DNA of 64,000 nt from Bacillus sp. FJAT-28004 (GTDB lineage: Bacteria; Bacillota; Bacilli; Paenibacillales; Paenibacillaceae). Positions 1-7,529 of this stretch are shown piece by piece. Location: the NCBI RefSeq assembly GCF_001280845.1, contig NZ_LGHP01000001.1:1132319-1196318 (forward strand), read 5' to 3'. The position numbers and the translations under genes are program-made. A model generated the notes under the pieces. It saw nothing but the letters and a program-made list of their open reading frames with translations, did not search any database and was not told where the DNA came from. Within the stretch, counting starts at the first letter, position 1. Each line of letters opens with the position of its first letter.

Positions 1-303
1 TGCAGGCGACACCGTCATCACTAGCGGTCCGCTAACGGTTGGCACCGATCTGATTGTATCCGGGAATGAAACAGTCACGGGCAACTTGACTGTAAATGGC
101 AATACGAACCTCGGGAATGCTGCAGGCGACACCGTCATCACCAGCGGTCCGCTAACGGTTGGCACCGATTTGATTGTATCCGGGAATGAAACAGTCACAG
201 GGAACGAGACGGTCACGGGCAATTTGACTGTAAATGGCAATACGATCCTCGGGAATGCTGCAGGCGACACCGTCATCACCAGCGGTCCACTAACGGTAGG
301 TAC
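1..303 (+). repeat. in-frame coding tandem repeat, about 120-bp unit
   Basis: The sequence starting TGCAGGCGACACCGTCATCA occurs at 1 and 121, and with one change at 259. The first spacing is 120 bp (40 codons). The second is 138 bp because an 18-bp GNETVT-coding element is duplicated inside the second unit. Near identity at DNA level suggests recent expansion. Confidence 0.85.
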
Positions 304-520
304 TAGCGTGACAGCAGCATCTAAGGTGATAGTCACGGATACACCAGCTCAAAGTACACTTACAGGTACTTCAACAGTGGAACTTGCTGCCAGTGCGGCG
401 CCGAATAAACCGGGATTGGTATTAACGGGTACGAGCGGAGCTTCTTATGTTATATATATTGATGATGGTCCAGTTGGTCCAGCTGGTACACCTGTTATTG
501 TGATTCAACCACTTGTCTAA
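2..520 (+). CDS. 3' end of a repeat-rich surface or fibre-like protein (5' truncated)
   Basis: The reading frame is open from the first bases of the window, so the gene starts upstream; the TTG at 86 is only an internal codon. About 172 codons are visible. They hold a roughly 40-residue repeat (AGDTVITSGPLTVGTDL, then SGNETVTGNLTVNGNT) present about 2.5 times, with a six-residue GNETVT element doubled in the second copy. The regular Gly/Thr/Val/Asn spacing resembles beta-solenoid stalk repeats of phage fibres and of surface proteins. A non-repetitive C-terminal part of about 70 residues follows, ending in a short collagen-like GPVGPAG stretch. No signal peptide or anchor can be seen because the N-terminus is missing. 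Its place next to spore-glycan genes suggests a spore-surface protein, but that is inference. A terminator follows. Confidence 0.75.
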   Translation, partial: AGDTVITSGPLTVGTDLIVSGNETVTGNLTVNGNTNLGNAAGDTVITSGPLTVGTDLIVSGNETVTGNETVTGNLTVNGNTILGNAAGDTVITSGPLTVGTSVTAASKVIVTDTPAQSTLTGTSTVELAASAAPNKPGLVLTGTSGASYVIYIDDGPVGPAGTPVIVIQPLV

Positions 521-542
521 TATTTTCATATAATGCGATTAG

Positions 543-577
543 TCTATTCCTATAAACGGAATGGGCTTTTTCTTTTA
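543..577 (+). terminator. rho-independent terminator of the repeat protein
   Basis: An 8-bp stem with G-T wobbles (TCTATTCC with GGAATGGG) and a seven-base loop is followed by CTTTTTCTTTT, 22 bp after the stop codon. Confidence 0.7.
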
Positions 578-864
578 TAACTACTGCCGAGACTTTGTCT
601 ATGTTCTTCCCGAATTCATCTGACCCATGCCAGCTGGTAGCAATGGTCTCCGGATCTTGTCATTCAGAATGGCATAAGACCTATTCCGTACACCTCCGTT
701 AAATCTCCGATCACATCAAGGCTTCGATCTGGCAAGAGAGTACGGGCTTCCGATATGACAATAGCTTCACTTTATAGCAGAGCTTCGCTTTATACTCGCT
801 GGCTGCTGAAACTGAGCGGCAATAAAGAGAATGAATAACTTGTTGCCTCCATACGAACGGAATG
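578..864. other. intergenic stretch with no recognised gene
   Basis: Nearly 300 bp between the terminator and the sigma-K-like promoter. Only short ORFs occur, for example a 27-codon ATG frame at 755-838 without a ribosome site. I recognise no RNA gene or mobile element. Confidence 0.5.
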
Positions 865-892
865 ACAGGGACGAACGTCAATTCATACAGTA
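865..892 (+). promoter_or_regulatory. candidate sigma-K promoter for the NeuD/LegH-like gene
   Basis: GACA (AC at 865-866), then exactly 17 bp, then CATACAGTA at 884-892. This matches the sigma-K pattern AC ... CATA-N3-TA. The start codon lies 33 bp downstream. The same spacing recurs upstream of the dehydratase gene and of gerE. Confidence 0.6.
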
Positions 893-925
893 GTAGAAGG
901 TCTTTATTAACAGGATGGTGAAAGC

Positions 926-1570
926 ATGATAGGCATTATTGGAGCGGGAGGGCATGCGAAGGTCATTACAGACATCTTCAAAAGTCAAAAGCCAAACGAG
1001 AGAATCGTCGTTTTTACGATGTCGCCGGAGGCCGTTGATCCCTACTTTCTTGAATACGATATCGAGCAGGATTTGGAAACGACGCGGATGTCTCACCGCA
1101 GCAAAATAACTGGTTGGCATGTCGCTATCGGCAATCCGCATATTCGAAGGAGCAAGGTCGAATGGCTGTTACGTGCTGGATGTCCGGTCATTTCTGCTGT
1201 GCATGAAACAAGCGTACTGGCGGTTAGCAGTACACTTGGAATAGGAAGCTCGGTCATGGCTGGCTCCATTGTTAATCCAGACGCTGTCATCGGACGCGGC
1301 TGTATAATAAATACTGCGGCAGGAATCGATCATGATTGCCAGATCGGCGATTATGTCAACATCGGACCAGGCTGCAGACTTGCCGGAAACGTGAGTGTCG
1401 GGAGGTTAAGCGAGCTTGGGACTGGTACTGTTGTCATTCCTGGCATCCGTATTGGAAAAGGTTGTGTCATCGGAGCGGGAACGGTGGTTACCCGAGATGT
1501 TCCTGACTATAGCAAAGCAGTCGGCGTGCCTGCACGAATAATTGGAGAACTTCCGCCAATTGCGGATTAA
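926..1570 (+). CDS. NeuD/PglD-family sugar N- or O-acyltransferase (LegH candidate)
   Basis: A 214-residue protein of the NeuD/PglD family. The N-terminus has the sugar-nucleotide-binding motif GIIGAGGHAKV (3-13). From about residue 100 it is a left-handed beta-helix of hexapeptide repeats, with the probable catalytic histidine in GIDHD (His136). The end, GAGTVVTRDVP then GVPARIIG, is typical. Family members acetylate a 4-amino sugar nucleotide (PglD, LegH) or O-acetylate sialic acid (NeuD). With a dehydratase, an aminotransferase and a hydrolysing epimerase nearby, N-acetylation of a UDP-4-amino-6-deoxy sugar is the most likely job. The start is set by AGGATGG seven bases upstream. The gene is monocistronic, between a sigma-K-like promoter and a strong bidirectional terminator. 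Confidence 0.85.
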   Translation: MIGIIGAGGHAKVITDIFKSQKPNERIVVFTMSPEAVDPYFLEYDIEQDLETTRMSHRSKITGWHVAIGNPHIRRSKVEWLLRAGCPVISAVHETSVLAVSSTLGIGSSVMAGSIVNPDAVIGRGCIINTAAGIDHDCQIGDYVNIGPGCRLAGNVSVGRLSELGTGTVVIPGIRIGKGCVIGAGTVVTRDVPDYSKAVGVPARIIGELPPIAD

Positions 1571-1583
1571 TTGAACCAAAAGT

Positions 1584-1625
1584 GAAAAGGGTTGAGCAGA
1601 ACCAGTATGCTGCTCAATCCTTTTC
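1584..1625. terminator. bidirectional terminator between convergent genes
   Basis: A 16-bp stem (1584-1599 with 1610-1625, one G-T pair) and a 10-base loop between the acyltransferase gene and the convergent glycosyltransferase gene. The plus side ends in CCTTTTCTTCTC and the minus side in a T-rich run. Confidence 0.8.
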
Positions 1626-1631
1626 TTCTCA

Positions 1632-3020
1632 TTAAATGGTTACCATTAACTCATTAATTTTTTTTCTTGCGTTCCCACTGCCGCTGTATGCGCCAAGAAG
1701 GTATTTCTCCTGCTTATTTAGCATAAGTCGTCGAAAGGAGCTGTCTTTCAAGAATTTCGATACAATCGTCCGAAGCTGTTTTTGTCCCTTCGCAGAGGTT
1801 AGCAGTTTGCTTGATGCGTAATAAGAGTATTCGTGTTTATTCGTATTGGGGAAGAAGGACAGCGCAATGACGGGCTTACGGATCAGCATGGCTTCGAGAC
1901 CAGTAGTTGAGAACTGCACAAACACAGTGTCCGCGCCGCTCAGCATATCATATAGTCGGATTGACCGCTTATGAATAAGCTTTGCAAATGGGTATTTGCG
2001 CATCATGCCAGAAGATAATCCGCTACCTTTTTGACGAGGATGCTTCTTCACGAGGAGCGCTACTTTTTTGCGGAATGGAAGCAGAGCCCGAATGACTCGC
2101 TGCATAACGATCCGGTTGTAACGCATCTTCAGAGGCTGTTCAGGATAAACAAATATCGTTTTATTTCCTTTAATGCCCATTCTTCTAGAGAGTTGTGATT
2201 TATTCATCCATTTACCATTAAAGAGGGGATCGAACCGCGCGTTCCCAAGTATATGAAACTTATGTTGAGGAGTACCATATCGCGTAAGCCGCTTTCGATG
2301 CTGATCGCCCCAGGCGACGTAATGATCTACGTTTGTAGATAAAATCTGGTACGTATCGAGCAGCCCGTATTGAATATTCATCGTAGGAACGCGGCGCTGC
2401 TTGCCCATGTGCACGAGCAGGTAGCCCATCGGATTTACGGATGAGGACTGAATGACAGCCTTGATGTTATTTTTTGAAAATAACTGTTCAATACCATCGA
2501 TTTTCCGCATAACTGAGCGAAGCTGGGATTTAATCCATTTCATGAAAACTTTACGCTTGAAGTAAGGATGTACGCCTTTCTTCCGCACGATCGACTTGAT
2601 TTGACTTAATAACATATTGTAGTGGGCTGCTAGGAGACGACCGGATGCTTCCGGATTATAATAGGGAGCTTTCAACCGCCGGCTGTTCTTCTTTTCGATA
2701 CAAATGATATTTTGTTTTATATTGATACCTAATCCCTCTATAACCTTAGAACTAAATATCGTTTTAGATTTTCCAAGCTGGCTCGGATTATAAGGCACCG
2801 TTATTACGACGTCGTTTGCGACCAACTTGTCATATAATTGCCGGGGTTTACGTATCCACCTCTGGCCTGTTCGTTTGGAGCTTTTGAAAGATTTGACGGC
2901 ATCAAGATGGAAGGGATAGGCCATTGCCCTAACGACAGGAACGTGCTTGTACTTGACGCTGCGAAACGTATGAAAGAATTTTGCAGTCAAGTCGTATGCT
3001 CGAAGTTGCGAGTTTATCAT
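1632..3020 (-). CDS. SpsB-like / capsular polysaccharide GT-B glycosyltransferase
   Basis: A 462-residue basic protein that looks like a GT-B transferase of the SpsB, CDP-glycerol transferase or polysialyltransferase type. Recognisable parts are the mid-protein block QYGLLD, then VAWGDQHRKRLTRYG and LGNARFDPL, the Lys-His pair in VKKHPRQKG, and the C-terminal nucleotide-sugar site YDMLSGADTVFVQFSTTGLEA. There are no membrane segments. It is paralogous to the product at 10994-12409, with the same order of blocks. The start is set by AAGGGAGG 10 bases upstream. It likely transfers a sugar or polyol-phosphate to the spore-surface polymer; donor and acceptor cannot be read from the sequence. Confidence 0.7.
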   Translation of the reverse strand: MINSQLRAYDLTAKFFHTFRSVKYKHVPVVRAMAYPFHLDAVKSFKSSKRTGQRWIRKPRQLYDKLVANDVVITVPYNPSQLGKSKTIFSSKVIEGLGINIKQNIICIEKKNSRRLKAPYYNPEASGRLLAAHYNMLLSQIKSIVRKKGVHPYFKRKVFMKWIKSQLRSVMRKIDGIEQLFSKNNIKAVIQSSSVNPMGYLLVHMGKQRRVPTMNIQYGLLDTYQILSTNVDHYVAWGDQHRKRLTRYGTPQHKFHILGNARFDPLFNGKWMNKSQLSRRMGIKGNKTIFVYPEQPLKMRYNRIVMQRVIRALLPFRKKVALLVKKHPRQKGSGLSSGMMRKYPFAKLIHKRSIRLYDMLSGADTVFVQFSTTGLEAMLIRKPVIALSFFPNTNKHEYSYYASSKLLTSAKGQKQLRTIVSKFLKDSSFRRLMLNKQEKYLLGAYSGSGNARKKINELMVTI

Positions 3021-3061
3021 CTATTTATACCTCCCTTGAATCTGCGGATAAATCCTTTATG

Positions 3062-3070
3062 TATCGTATG
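3062..3070 (-). promoter_or_regulatory. candidate sigma-K -10 element for the SpsB-like gene
   Basis: On the minus strand the sequence is CATACGATA, a full match to CATA-N3-TA, 42 bp upstream of the start codon. No AC lies at the expected -35 spacing, so this is weaker than the sites at 865, 9823 and 18569. Confidence 0.35.
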
Positions 3071-3164
3071 AGAGAAGGGAGACGCATGCCATGAGGCAGT
3101 CAACCATTTTTGGCTAAGTTGTATACATTGAAACAGGTGTCTAGATCATATTTCACATGCTTGT

Positions 3165-3173
3165 CATAGAATA
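3165..3173 (+). promoter_or_regulatory. candidate sigma-K -10 element for the SpsF-like gene
   Basis: CATAGAATA matches CATA-N3-TA, 62 bp before the start codon at 3235. The expected -35 AC at 17 bp is absent (TC instead). Confidence 0.35.
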
Positions 3174-3234
3174 TATGAGCTTTACGTTGAAGTGTGACTG
3201 AAGAAAAGGGGCTATTATAAAGGAGGATCATGCA

Positions 3235-4032
3235 ATGAAAATCGGCGTGCTGATTACGGCTAGATTGAAATCAACCAGACTTCCTCTTAAACTATTACTT
3301 CATATTGGGAGTAAGCCGGTTATTGATCACGTCATTGAGAGGGCTAAGCTGGTAAGTCGAATAGATCAAATTGTGCTGTGCACTTCGACCAATCCGCAGG
3401 ATTCGCCGTTAGTCGATGCCGCGCATGCTCAGCGTATACATTATTTTATGGGACATCCGGATGATGTGCTTCTTCGGTTATATGAGGCTGCTACATTTTA
3501 TAGATTAGATTATGTGCTTTCGATCACCGCGGATAACCCTTTTTTTGCGATCGAATATGCGAATTTATTGACTAATGAGGCGTTGCTGCGCAAACCTGAC
3601 TTTATGTATGTAGATGGGCTCCCATTAGGGGCTTCTTTGTACGGCATTCGTTACGAAGCTTTGAAAACCGTGGTTGCATTTAAGGAAGGCACGGATTCGG
3701 ATACCGAAATATGGGGGTACTGGTTAAATCAGCCTCATATTTTTGATGTTCGCGTTATAAAGGCTCGTAATGAGGAATACCGAGATGTGAGGCTTACCCT
3801 GGATACCTACGAGGATCTGCAGTATTTGCAGCAGTTAGGAGAGATTCTGGGTGAACGGCATAGCTTAGGCTCTATTTTAAGCGAAATAGATAGGCTGCCT
3901 TATGCTTCCTTGTTCAATCGAAACGTTGTACAAAAACAGCTTGCTTCGGATAAAAAGACGGAGATCGAGCGGCTGTATGAAGTTCAAATGGAGCGGTTGC
4001 TGCTGTTGAAGGAACAAATATATAGGAGTTAA
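3235..4032 (+). CDS. spsF: SpsF-like cytidylyltransferase (CMP-nonulosonate synthetase candidate)
   Basis: A 265-residue protein with the nucleotidyltransferase A fold of CMP-sugar synthetases. It has the CTP-binding N-terminus ITARLKSTRLPLK (7-19) and the metal-binding TADNPF with Asp100. It matches the SpsF group of spore-coat polysaccharide proteins. The C-terminal 45 residues are charged and probably helical, beyond the usual catalytic core. It should activate a sugar acid as a CMP derivative, the last soluble step before transfer. AAAGGAGGATC stands 9 bases before the ATG. The next gene follows after 18 bp, so the two form an operon, as spsE/spsF do in Bacillus. The symbol is by similarity to SpsF; the natural substrate is unproven. 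Confidence 0.8.
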   Translation: MKIGVLITARLKSTRLPLKLLLHIGSKPVIDHVIERAKLVSRIDQIVLCTSTNPQDSPLVDAAHAQRIHYFMGHPDDVLLRLYEAATFYRLDYVLSITADNPFFAIEYANLLTNEALLRKPDFMYVDGLPLGASLYGIRYEALKTVVAFKEGTDSDTEIWGYWLNQPHIFDVRVIKARNEEYRDVRLTLDTYEDLQYLQQLGEILGERHSLGSILSEIDRLPYASLFNRNVVQKQLASDKKTEIERLYEVQMERLLLLKEQIYRS

Positions 4033-4050
4033 GGAAGGAGCCATAACAGA

Positions 4051-5091
4051 ATGAATGATATAGAAACGTATTTCAGTCAAAAGGAAAAACCTTCCTCTAT
4101 TTTTCGAATAGCTGAAACCGCGTACAACCATGAAGGCAACTTAAGTTATTTGCTTCAATTGATCGATGATTTAAAATCGTCGGGTGCGGATGCGGTGAAG
4201 CTTCATATTATGCTGGAATTGGATGCTTACATGACATCGAGCCATTCTTTATTTGGGCGTTTGCAAAAGTGGCTGCTAACTCGCGAACAATGGAAGGAGG
4301 TATTCGCTCACTGCCGTATGAACAAGCTGGCAATCGTCGGATTGGCCGATGAGCTGCCGGGACTTACATTTCTAATCGATGAGAAAGTTGATGCTTTGGC
4401 AATCCATGCGGCAAGCATGCATGATGCCTACATGCTGGAGAAGCTGTCAAAAGCGGAGCAGCCGTTATTCGTAGGCGTGGGAGGAGCGACATTGTCCGAT
4501 ATCGAATACACCGTTCACATGCTGTCTCCTAAGAGAAATATCGTATTCATGTATGGGATACAGCAGTATCCGACGCCGCCTTCATCGCTGCATCTGCAAA
4601 AGATACCTATGTATGAAAAAATATTCGATTTTCCAGTCGGGTATGCAGATCATACCGCAGCACATTCCGAACTAGAGAGGTATGTTGCTTATGCTGCAGC
4701 ATATGGCCTCGGAGCGCGCGTATTTGAACAGCATGTCACGTTGGATTTTGTAAGCAAACGTATAGACGACGAATCCGCCATTGGTGCAAATACGTTTATT
4801 CAATTTACCGAAAATACGAATACGATTTCGCAAATGAGTGGACCTTCGAAATTCGAGCTGAAAGAGGATGAGAAAAAGTATGTGCATTCTCGCAAGCAAA
4901 TGGTTGCCGCGCGAGATTTGCCAATCGGATCGGTCTTGACGGAGAGGGATATTCAGTTTAAGCGGACGGAAGCTTGGTCGGATATGGCCCCAGACGATTT
5001 CGACAAGTTACTAGGACGGACGTTGCTGCAGTCGGTTGGTGAAGAGCAGGCGTTTTCATGGAAATCTATTAATGGTGCTGATCCTGTATAG
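4051..5091 (+). CDS. divergent NeuB-family protein with C-terminal SAF domain
   Basis: A 346-residue homologue of N-acetylneuraminate synthases: TIM-barrel N-terminal part, and a C-terminal SAF domain from about 275 (VAARDLPIGSVLTERDIQF). It keeps RIAETAYNHEG, GADAVK, GYADH and FEQHVTLD. It departs from the family at other key sites. The usual FKIGSGD lysine is replaced (LAIHAAS). The usual HC-x-SAYP, whose His is a metal ligand, reads YGIQQYP. The canonical paralogue at 7530-8567 has all of these. It may use another keto-acid condensation, have a non-catalytic partner role, or have lost activity. It is cotranscribed with the SpsF-like gene. Confidence 0.7.
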   Translation: MNDIETYFSQKEKPSSIFRIAETAYNHEGNLSYLLQLIDDLKSSGADAVKLHIMLELDAYMTSSHSLFGRLQKWLLTREQWKEVFAHCRMNKLAIVGLADELPGLTFLIDEKVDALAIHAASMHDAYMLEKLSKAEQPLFVGVGGATLSDIEYTVHMLSPKRNIVFMYGIQQYPTPPSSLHLQKIPMYEKIFDFPVGYADHTAAHSELERYVAYAAAYGLGARVFEQHVTLDFVSKRIDDESAIGANTFIQFTENTNTISQMSGPSKFELKEDEKKYVHSRKQMVAARDLPIGSVLTERDIQFKRTEAWSDMAPDDFDKLLGRTLLQSVGEEQAFSWKSINGADPV

Positions 5092-5103
5092 TTCTGAATA
5101 TAA

Positions 5104-5166
5104 ACGCAAAAGACCTGATAGACGGGCACTTTTTTCATAGTGTCTATCTTTCGGGTCTTTTACGTA
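5104..5166. terminator. bidirectional terminator between convergent genes
   Basis: A long interrupted stem: ACGCAAAAGACC pairs with GGTCTTTTACGT and the inner GATAGAC with GTCTATC. T-rich tracts leave on both sides. It serves the NeuB-like gene and the convergent YheC/D gene. Confidence 0.75.
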
Positions 5167-5170
5167 ACAG

Positions 5171-5200
5171 AACGCTCCGACGCTTATTTGTCGGAGCGTT
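5171..5200. terminator. hairpin spanning the yheC/D stop codon
   Basis: A perfect 11-bp inverted repeat AACGCTCCGAC / GTCGGAGCGTT with an 8-base loop that contains the minus-strand stop codon (5184-5186). It has no clear T run, so it may be an mRNA-end stabiliser rather than a terminator. Confidence 0.5.
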
Positions 5201-6269
5201 TGTCGAGCAGATATTTGGCGTAACCGATTGGATTATCATAGGTAGCTCGCCACACGTCCAGCATGCCGGCATCGCGAAAGGTGTAACGCTGGTCTCTGCC
5301 GTTGCATTCGATGAACATCGGATGCCCGTCGGTCGTAACGCCTACGTCGAGCCCTAAGTCGGCCATATGAGGAAGTCGTTTGGATAGCTGGAAAGCAATT
5401 CTCATGGAAAGGTTGTAGATGCGTTTTTCTATTTCTTCCATGTTTAGATGCGCATATTCATTTTTTAATATAGTGTGCAATTGATACGTCCTACCGCCTT
5501 GAGCTACGTTCGTCACGAATGTGTGCTTCGGAGCGACTTTCGCTACGATACCGGTCATACCCCAGTGGCCGCTCGCAGTTCGCTGTACGGAGACTCGCAG
5601 ATCAAAGGGACTCCCTTTGAAAGTTGCGAGAGGCAAGAGCTGCTGCACGATATAGAACGTGCTACGAATGCGTTTCCGAAGGATTGGGGGCAGGTTTTTA
5701 CCTTTCCATTCGATGGAGCGCCACTTTTGTTTCACGGAAACGGTTGCTATCGGATACGTCAACTTCCAACCAGCACTCGTTCGGTCTATACGCATGATGC
5801 CAAGCCCAACACTGCTGCTGTTTGGCTTGACAATCAGAGAGTCGAACTGATTCATCATCCTTTGAATGGTGGCCGCTGTTGCCCGGACGGTTGCTGGCAT
5901 ATGCGGGCGTAAATCCGCGTCTTCCCATAACAAGCGGTGAATATGCAGCTTACCGTAACGAGTTCGGCGATTAAACAGCAGGCGTCCGTTATGCAGGAAC
6001 GAAGACAATCGACGATTTTGACTTTTTCTTGAAATAAATGCCCGATTGTGTATGACCGAGGGGGCAGGGACATTCATTCGAACGTAACCATGGTTTCGTT
6101 TAACATAAGCCTTCACAGTTGATTGTCCTATCCGAAGATCACGGATTCGGAAGAAGCAGGGGATAACGCCGTATTTTTTACCTGCCTTTACGTATAGGTC
6201 GACGTTTTCATAGTCCGGAGCTCCAGAGGAAATCTTGCGATGCAATTTATTGTCTACTAGAATGCCCAC
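5184..6269 (-). CDS. YheC/YheD-family ATP-grasp spore-coat-associated protein
   Basis: About 361 residues of the YheCD family, spore-coat-associated proteins with an ATP-grasp fold. Visible motifs are an N-terminal GILVDNK, the nucleotide-binding DSLIVKPNSSSVGLGI, PFDLRVSVQR in the middle, and the metal/ATP part GLDVGVTTDGHPMFIECNGR near the end. The frame can start at GTG 6269, but the good ribosome site AAAGGAGGG ends about 20 bases before it. A CTG at 6284, six bases from that site, would add five residues (LHPPY). I record the GTG conservatively. The family's ligase substrate is unknown. It is transcribed in the same direction as, and 110 bp after, the nonulosonate genes. Confidence 0.8.
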   Translation of the reverse strand: MGILVDNKLHRKISSGAPDYENVDLYVKAGKKYGVIPCFFRIRDLRIGQSTVKAYVKRNHGYVRMNVPAPSVIHNRAFISRKSQNRRLSSFLHNGRLLFNRRTRYGKLHIHRLLWEDADLRPHMPATVRATAATIQRMMNQFDSLIVKPNSSSVGLGIMRIDRTSAGWKLTYPIATVSVKQKWRSIEWKGKNLPPILRKRIRSTFYIVQQLLPLATFKGSPFDLRVSVQRTASGHWGMTGIVAKVAPKHTFVTNVAQGGRTYQLHTILKNEYAHLNMEEIEKRIYNLSMRIAFQLSKRLPHMADLGLDVGVTTDGHPMFIECNGRDQRYTFRDAGMLDVWRATYDNPIGYAKYLLDKRSDK

Positions 6270-6303
6270 ATAGGGAGGATGCAGGGCTATCCCTCCTTTA
6301 AAT

Positions 6304-6312
6304 AATAGTATG
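6304..6312 (-). promoter_or_regulatory. near-match sigma-K -10 upstream of yheC/D
   Basis: The minus strand reads CATACTATT, one mismatch from CATA-N3-TA, with CACC about 15 bp further upstream. It lies 20-35 bp before the possible start codons. Weak candidate. Confidence 0.25.
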
Positions 6313-6379
6313 ATACAAGATATGATGGTGATCAGGTGAGGGTATGGTCATGTGTCATGAATTACGGAATGTTCCGCTT

Positions 6380-7519
6380 TTATCGCTTATTCAGAAGTTG
6401 CGGATGTTGCACCAAATGTTTCAGCATGTGCACGATTTCCTTCTCCGGAAAGTCGCACAGGTCATAAGGATTTTCTACGTTAGACTTTCTGCTTGCCTCG
6501 AGTAAAGCGGATATCGCCTCCGTTATATTCGTTTCTTCATATTCAACATGAATGACATTGGCTGCATGAGTGCGGTTTCTCTGTCTTGCGCCGATATTGA
6601 CGAATGGCAGTTGGAAGAAGGGCGCTTCAATGATGCCACTGCTGGTGTTTCCAACAAGCAAATCGACCTGAGATAATAGGAACAAATAATCGCTCGAAGG
6701 CACCGAAGCATAGTAACGACGAAGGGAACTCTCTTTGACGAAGCTGTACAGCTTTTCCTTGAATATTTCCCCGCCCGCGTCGCTATTCGGACCAATGATA
6801 ATAAACTGCGTCTGCTTCATGCTGCGCAGCGACTGCAGCACAGGTTCGATTTGCGCATCAAACGAAAGCGGTTCTTTCGAATCGGGGTGCATGACCACGA
6901 GTACTTTGGGATGCGTCGTCGCAAGCTCATAATGGGTCAGCAGCCGCTCGCGTTCCGTTGCCTTGAGTTCGTAAACCCGTTGTATTTCCGTTTTTCTAAG
7001 CGAACCTACCGGAATAACTCGCCAATGCGCTTCGCCGCGGTTGACGAGGAAATGCTGAGCTTCTACATTCGATACGAAGTGCAGATGAGCAAACGTCGAA
7101 ATCGCGTGGCGTACCATGTCGTCCGCCGAGCCGCTGCACTCTCCGCCATGAAGATGGACAATGCCGATATTTTGATAGTGCGCTGCAATTGCTGCTGCGA
7201 GCATTTCGCCTCGGTCGCCTAACAGCAGAATGAAGTCAGGTTTGTTATAGTGGATAATATCGGAGAAATAAATGATCCCGAGTCCGACCGACTGAGACAT
7301 CGCATAGGTGGAATCGCCTTTTACTAATATGGACGGCGTTCCTGCTACGGATAAACCATCCTTGTGAATTTGATCAATCGTGCTCCCGTATTCGTCCAGC
7401 ACATGCATGCCGGTGGCGACCAGCTTTAGCTCTATATTAGGATCACGTTGAAGCTCAAGAAGAAGAGGACGGTAAATACCATAATCCGCCCTCGTTCCCG
7501 TGATGCAAAGAATATTCAT
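6380..7519 (-). CDS. UDP-N-acetylglucosamine 2-epimerase, hydrolysing (NeuC/LegG type)
   Basis: A 379-residue protein, full length for NeuC. It begins ITGTRADYGIYRPLL, has LLGDRGEMLAAA and HGGECSGSADDMVRHAIS in the first domain, and VVMHPDSKE and LVGNTSSGIIEAP in the second, the GT-B-like fold of hydrolysing epimerases. The enzyme removes UDP and inverts C2, giving a free ManNAc-type sugar for the synthase encoded just upstream. In a legionaminate pathway the substrate would be UDP-diNAc-bacillosamine (LegG). AAGGAGG stands before the ATG, and only 10 bp separate it from the upstream synthase gene. Last of the three-gene minus-strand operon, or followed by yheC/D. Confidence 0.88.
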   Translation of the reverse strand: MNILCITGTRADYGIYRPLLLELQRDPNIELKLVATGMHVLDEYGSTIDQIHKDGLSVAGTPSILVKGDSTYAMSQSVGLGIIYFSDIIHYNKPDFILLLGDRGEMLAAAIAAHYQNIGIVHLHGGECSGSADDMVRHAISTFAHLHFVSNVEAQHFLVNRGEAHWRVIPVGSLRKTEIQRVYELKATERERLLTHYELATTHPKVLVVMHPDSKEPLSFDAQIEPVLQSLRSMKQTQFIIIGPNSDAGGEIFKEKLYSFVKESSLRRYYASVPSSDYLFLLSQVDLLVGNTSSGIIEAPFFQLPFVNIGARQRNRTHAANVIHVEYEETNITEAISALLEASRKSNVENPYDLCDFPEKEIVHMLKHLVQHPQLLNKR

Positions 7520-7529
7520 AATGGCCTCC

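Noticed and set aside
1..303. Non-coding tandem repeat or CRISPR
   Set aside because: The repeats keep one open frame and differ by multiples of three, so they are coding repeats.
755..838. 27-codon ORF upstream of the acyltransferase gene
   Set aside because: No ribosome site, no recognisable similarity, and it ends before the candidate promoter.
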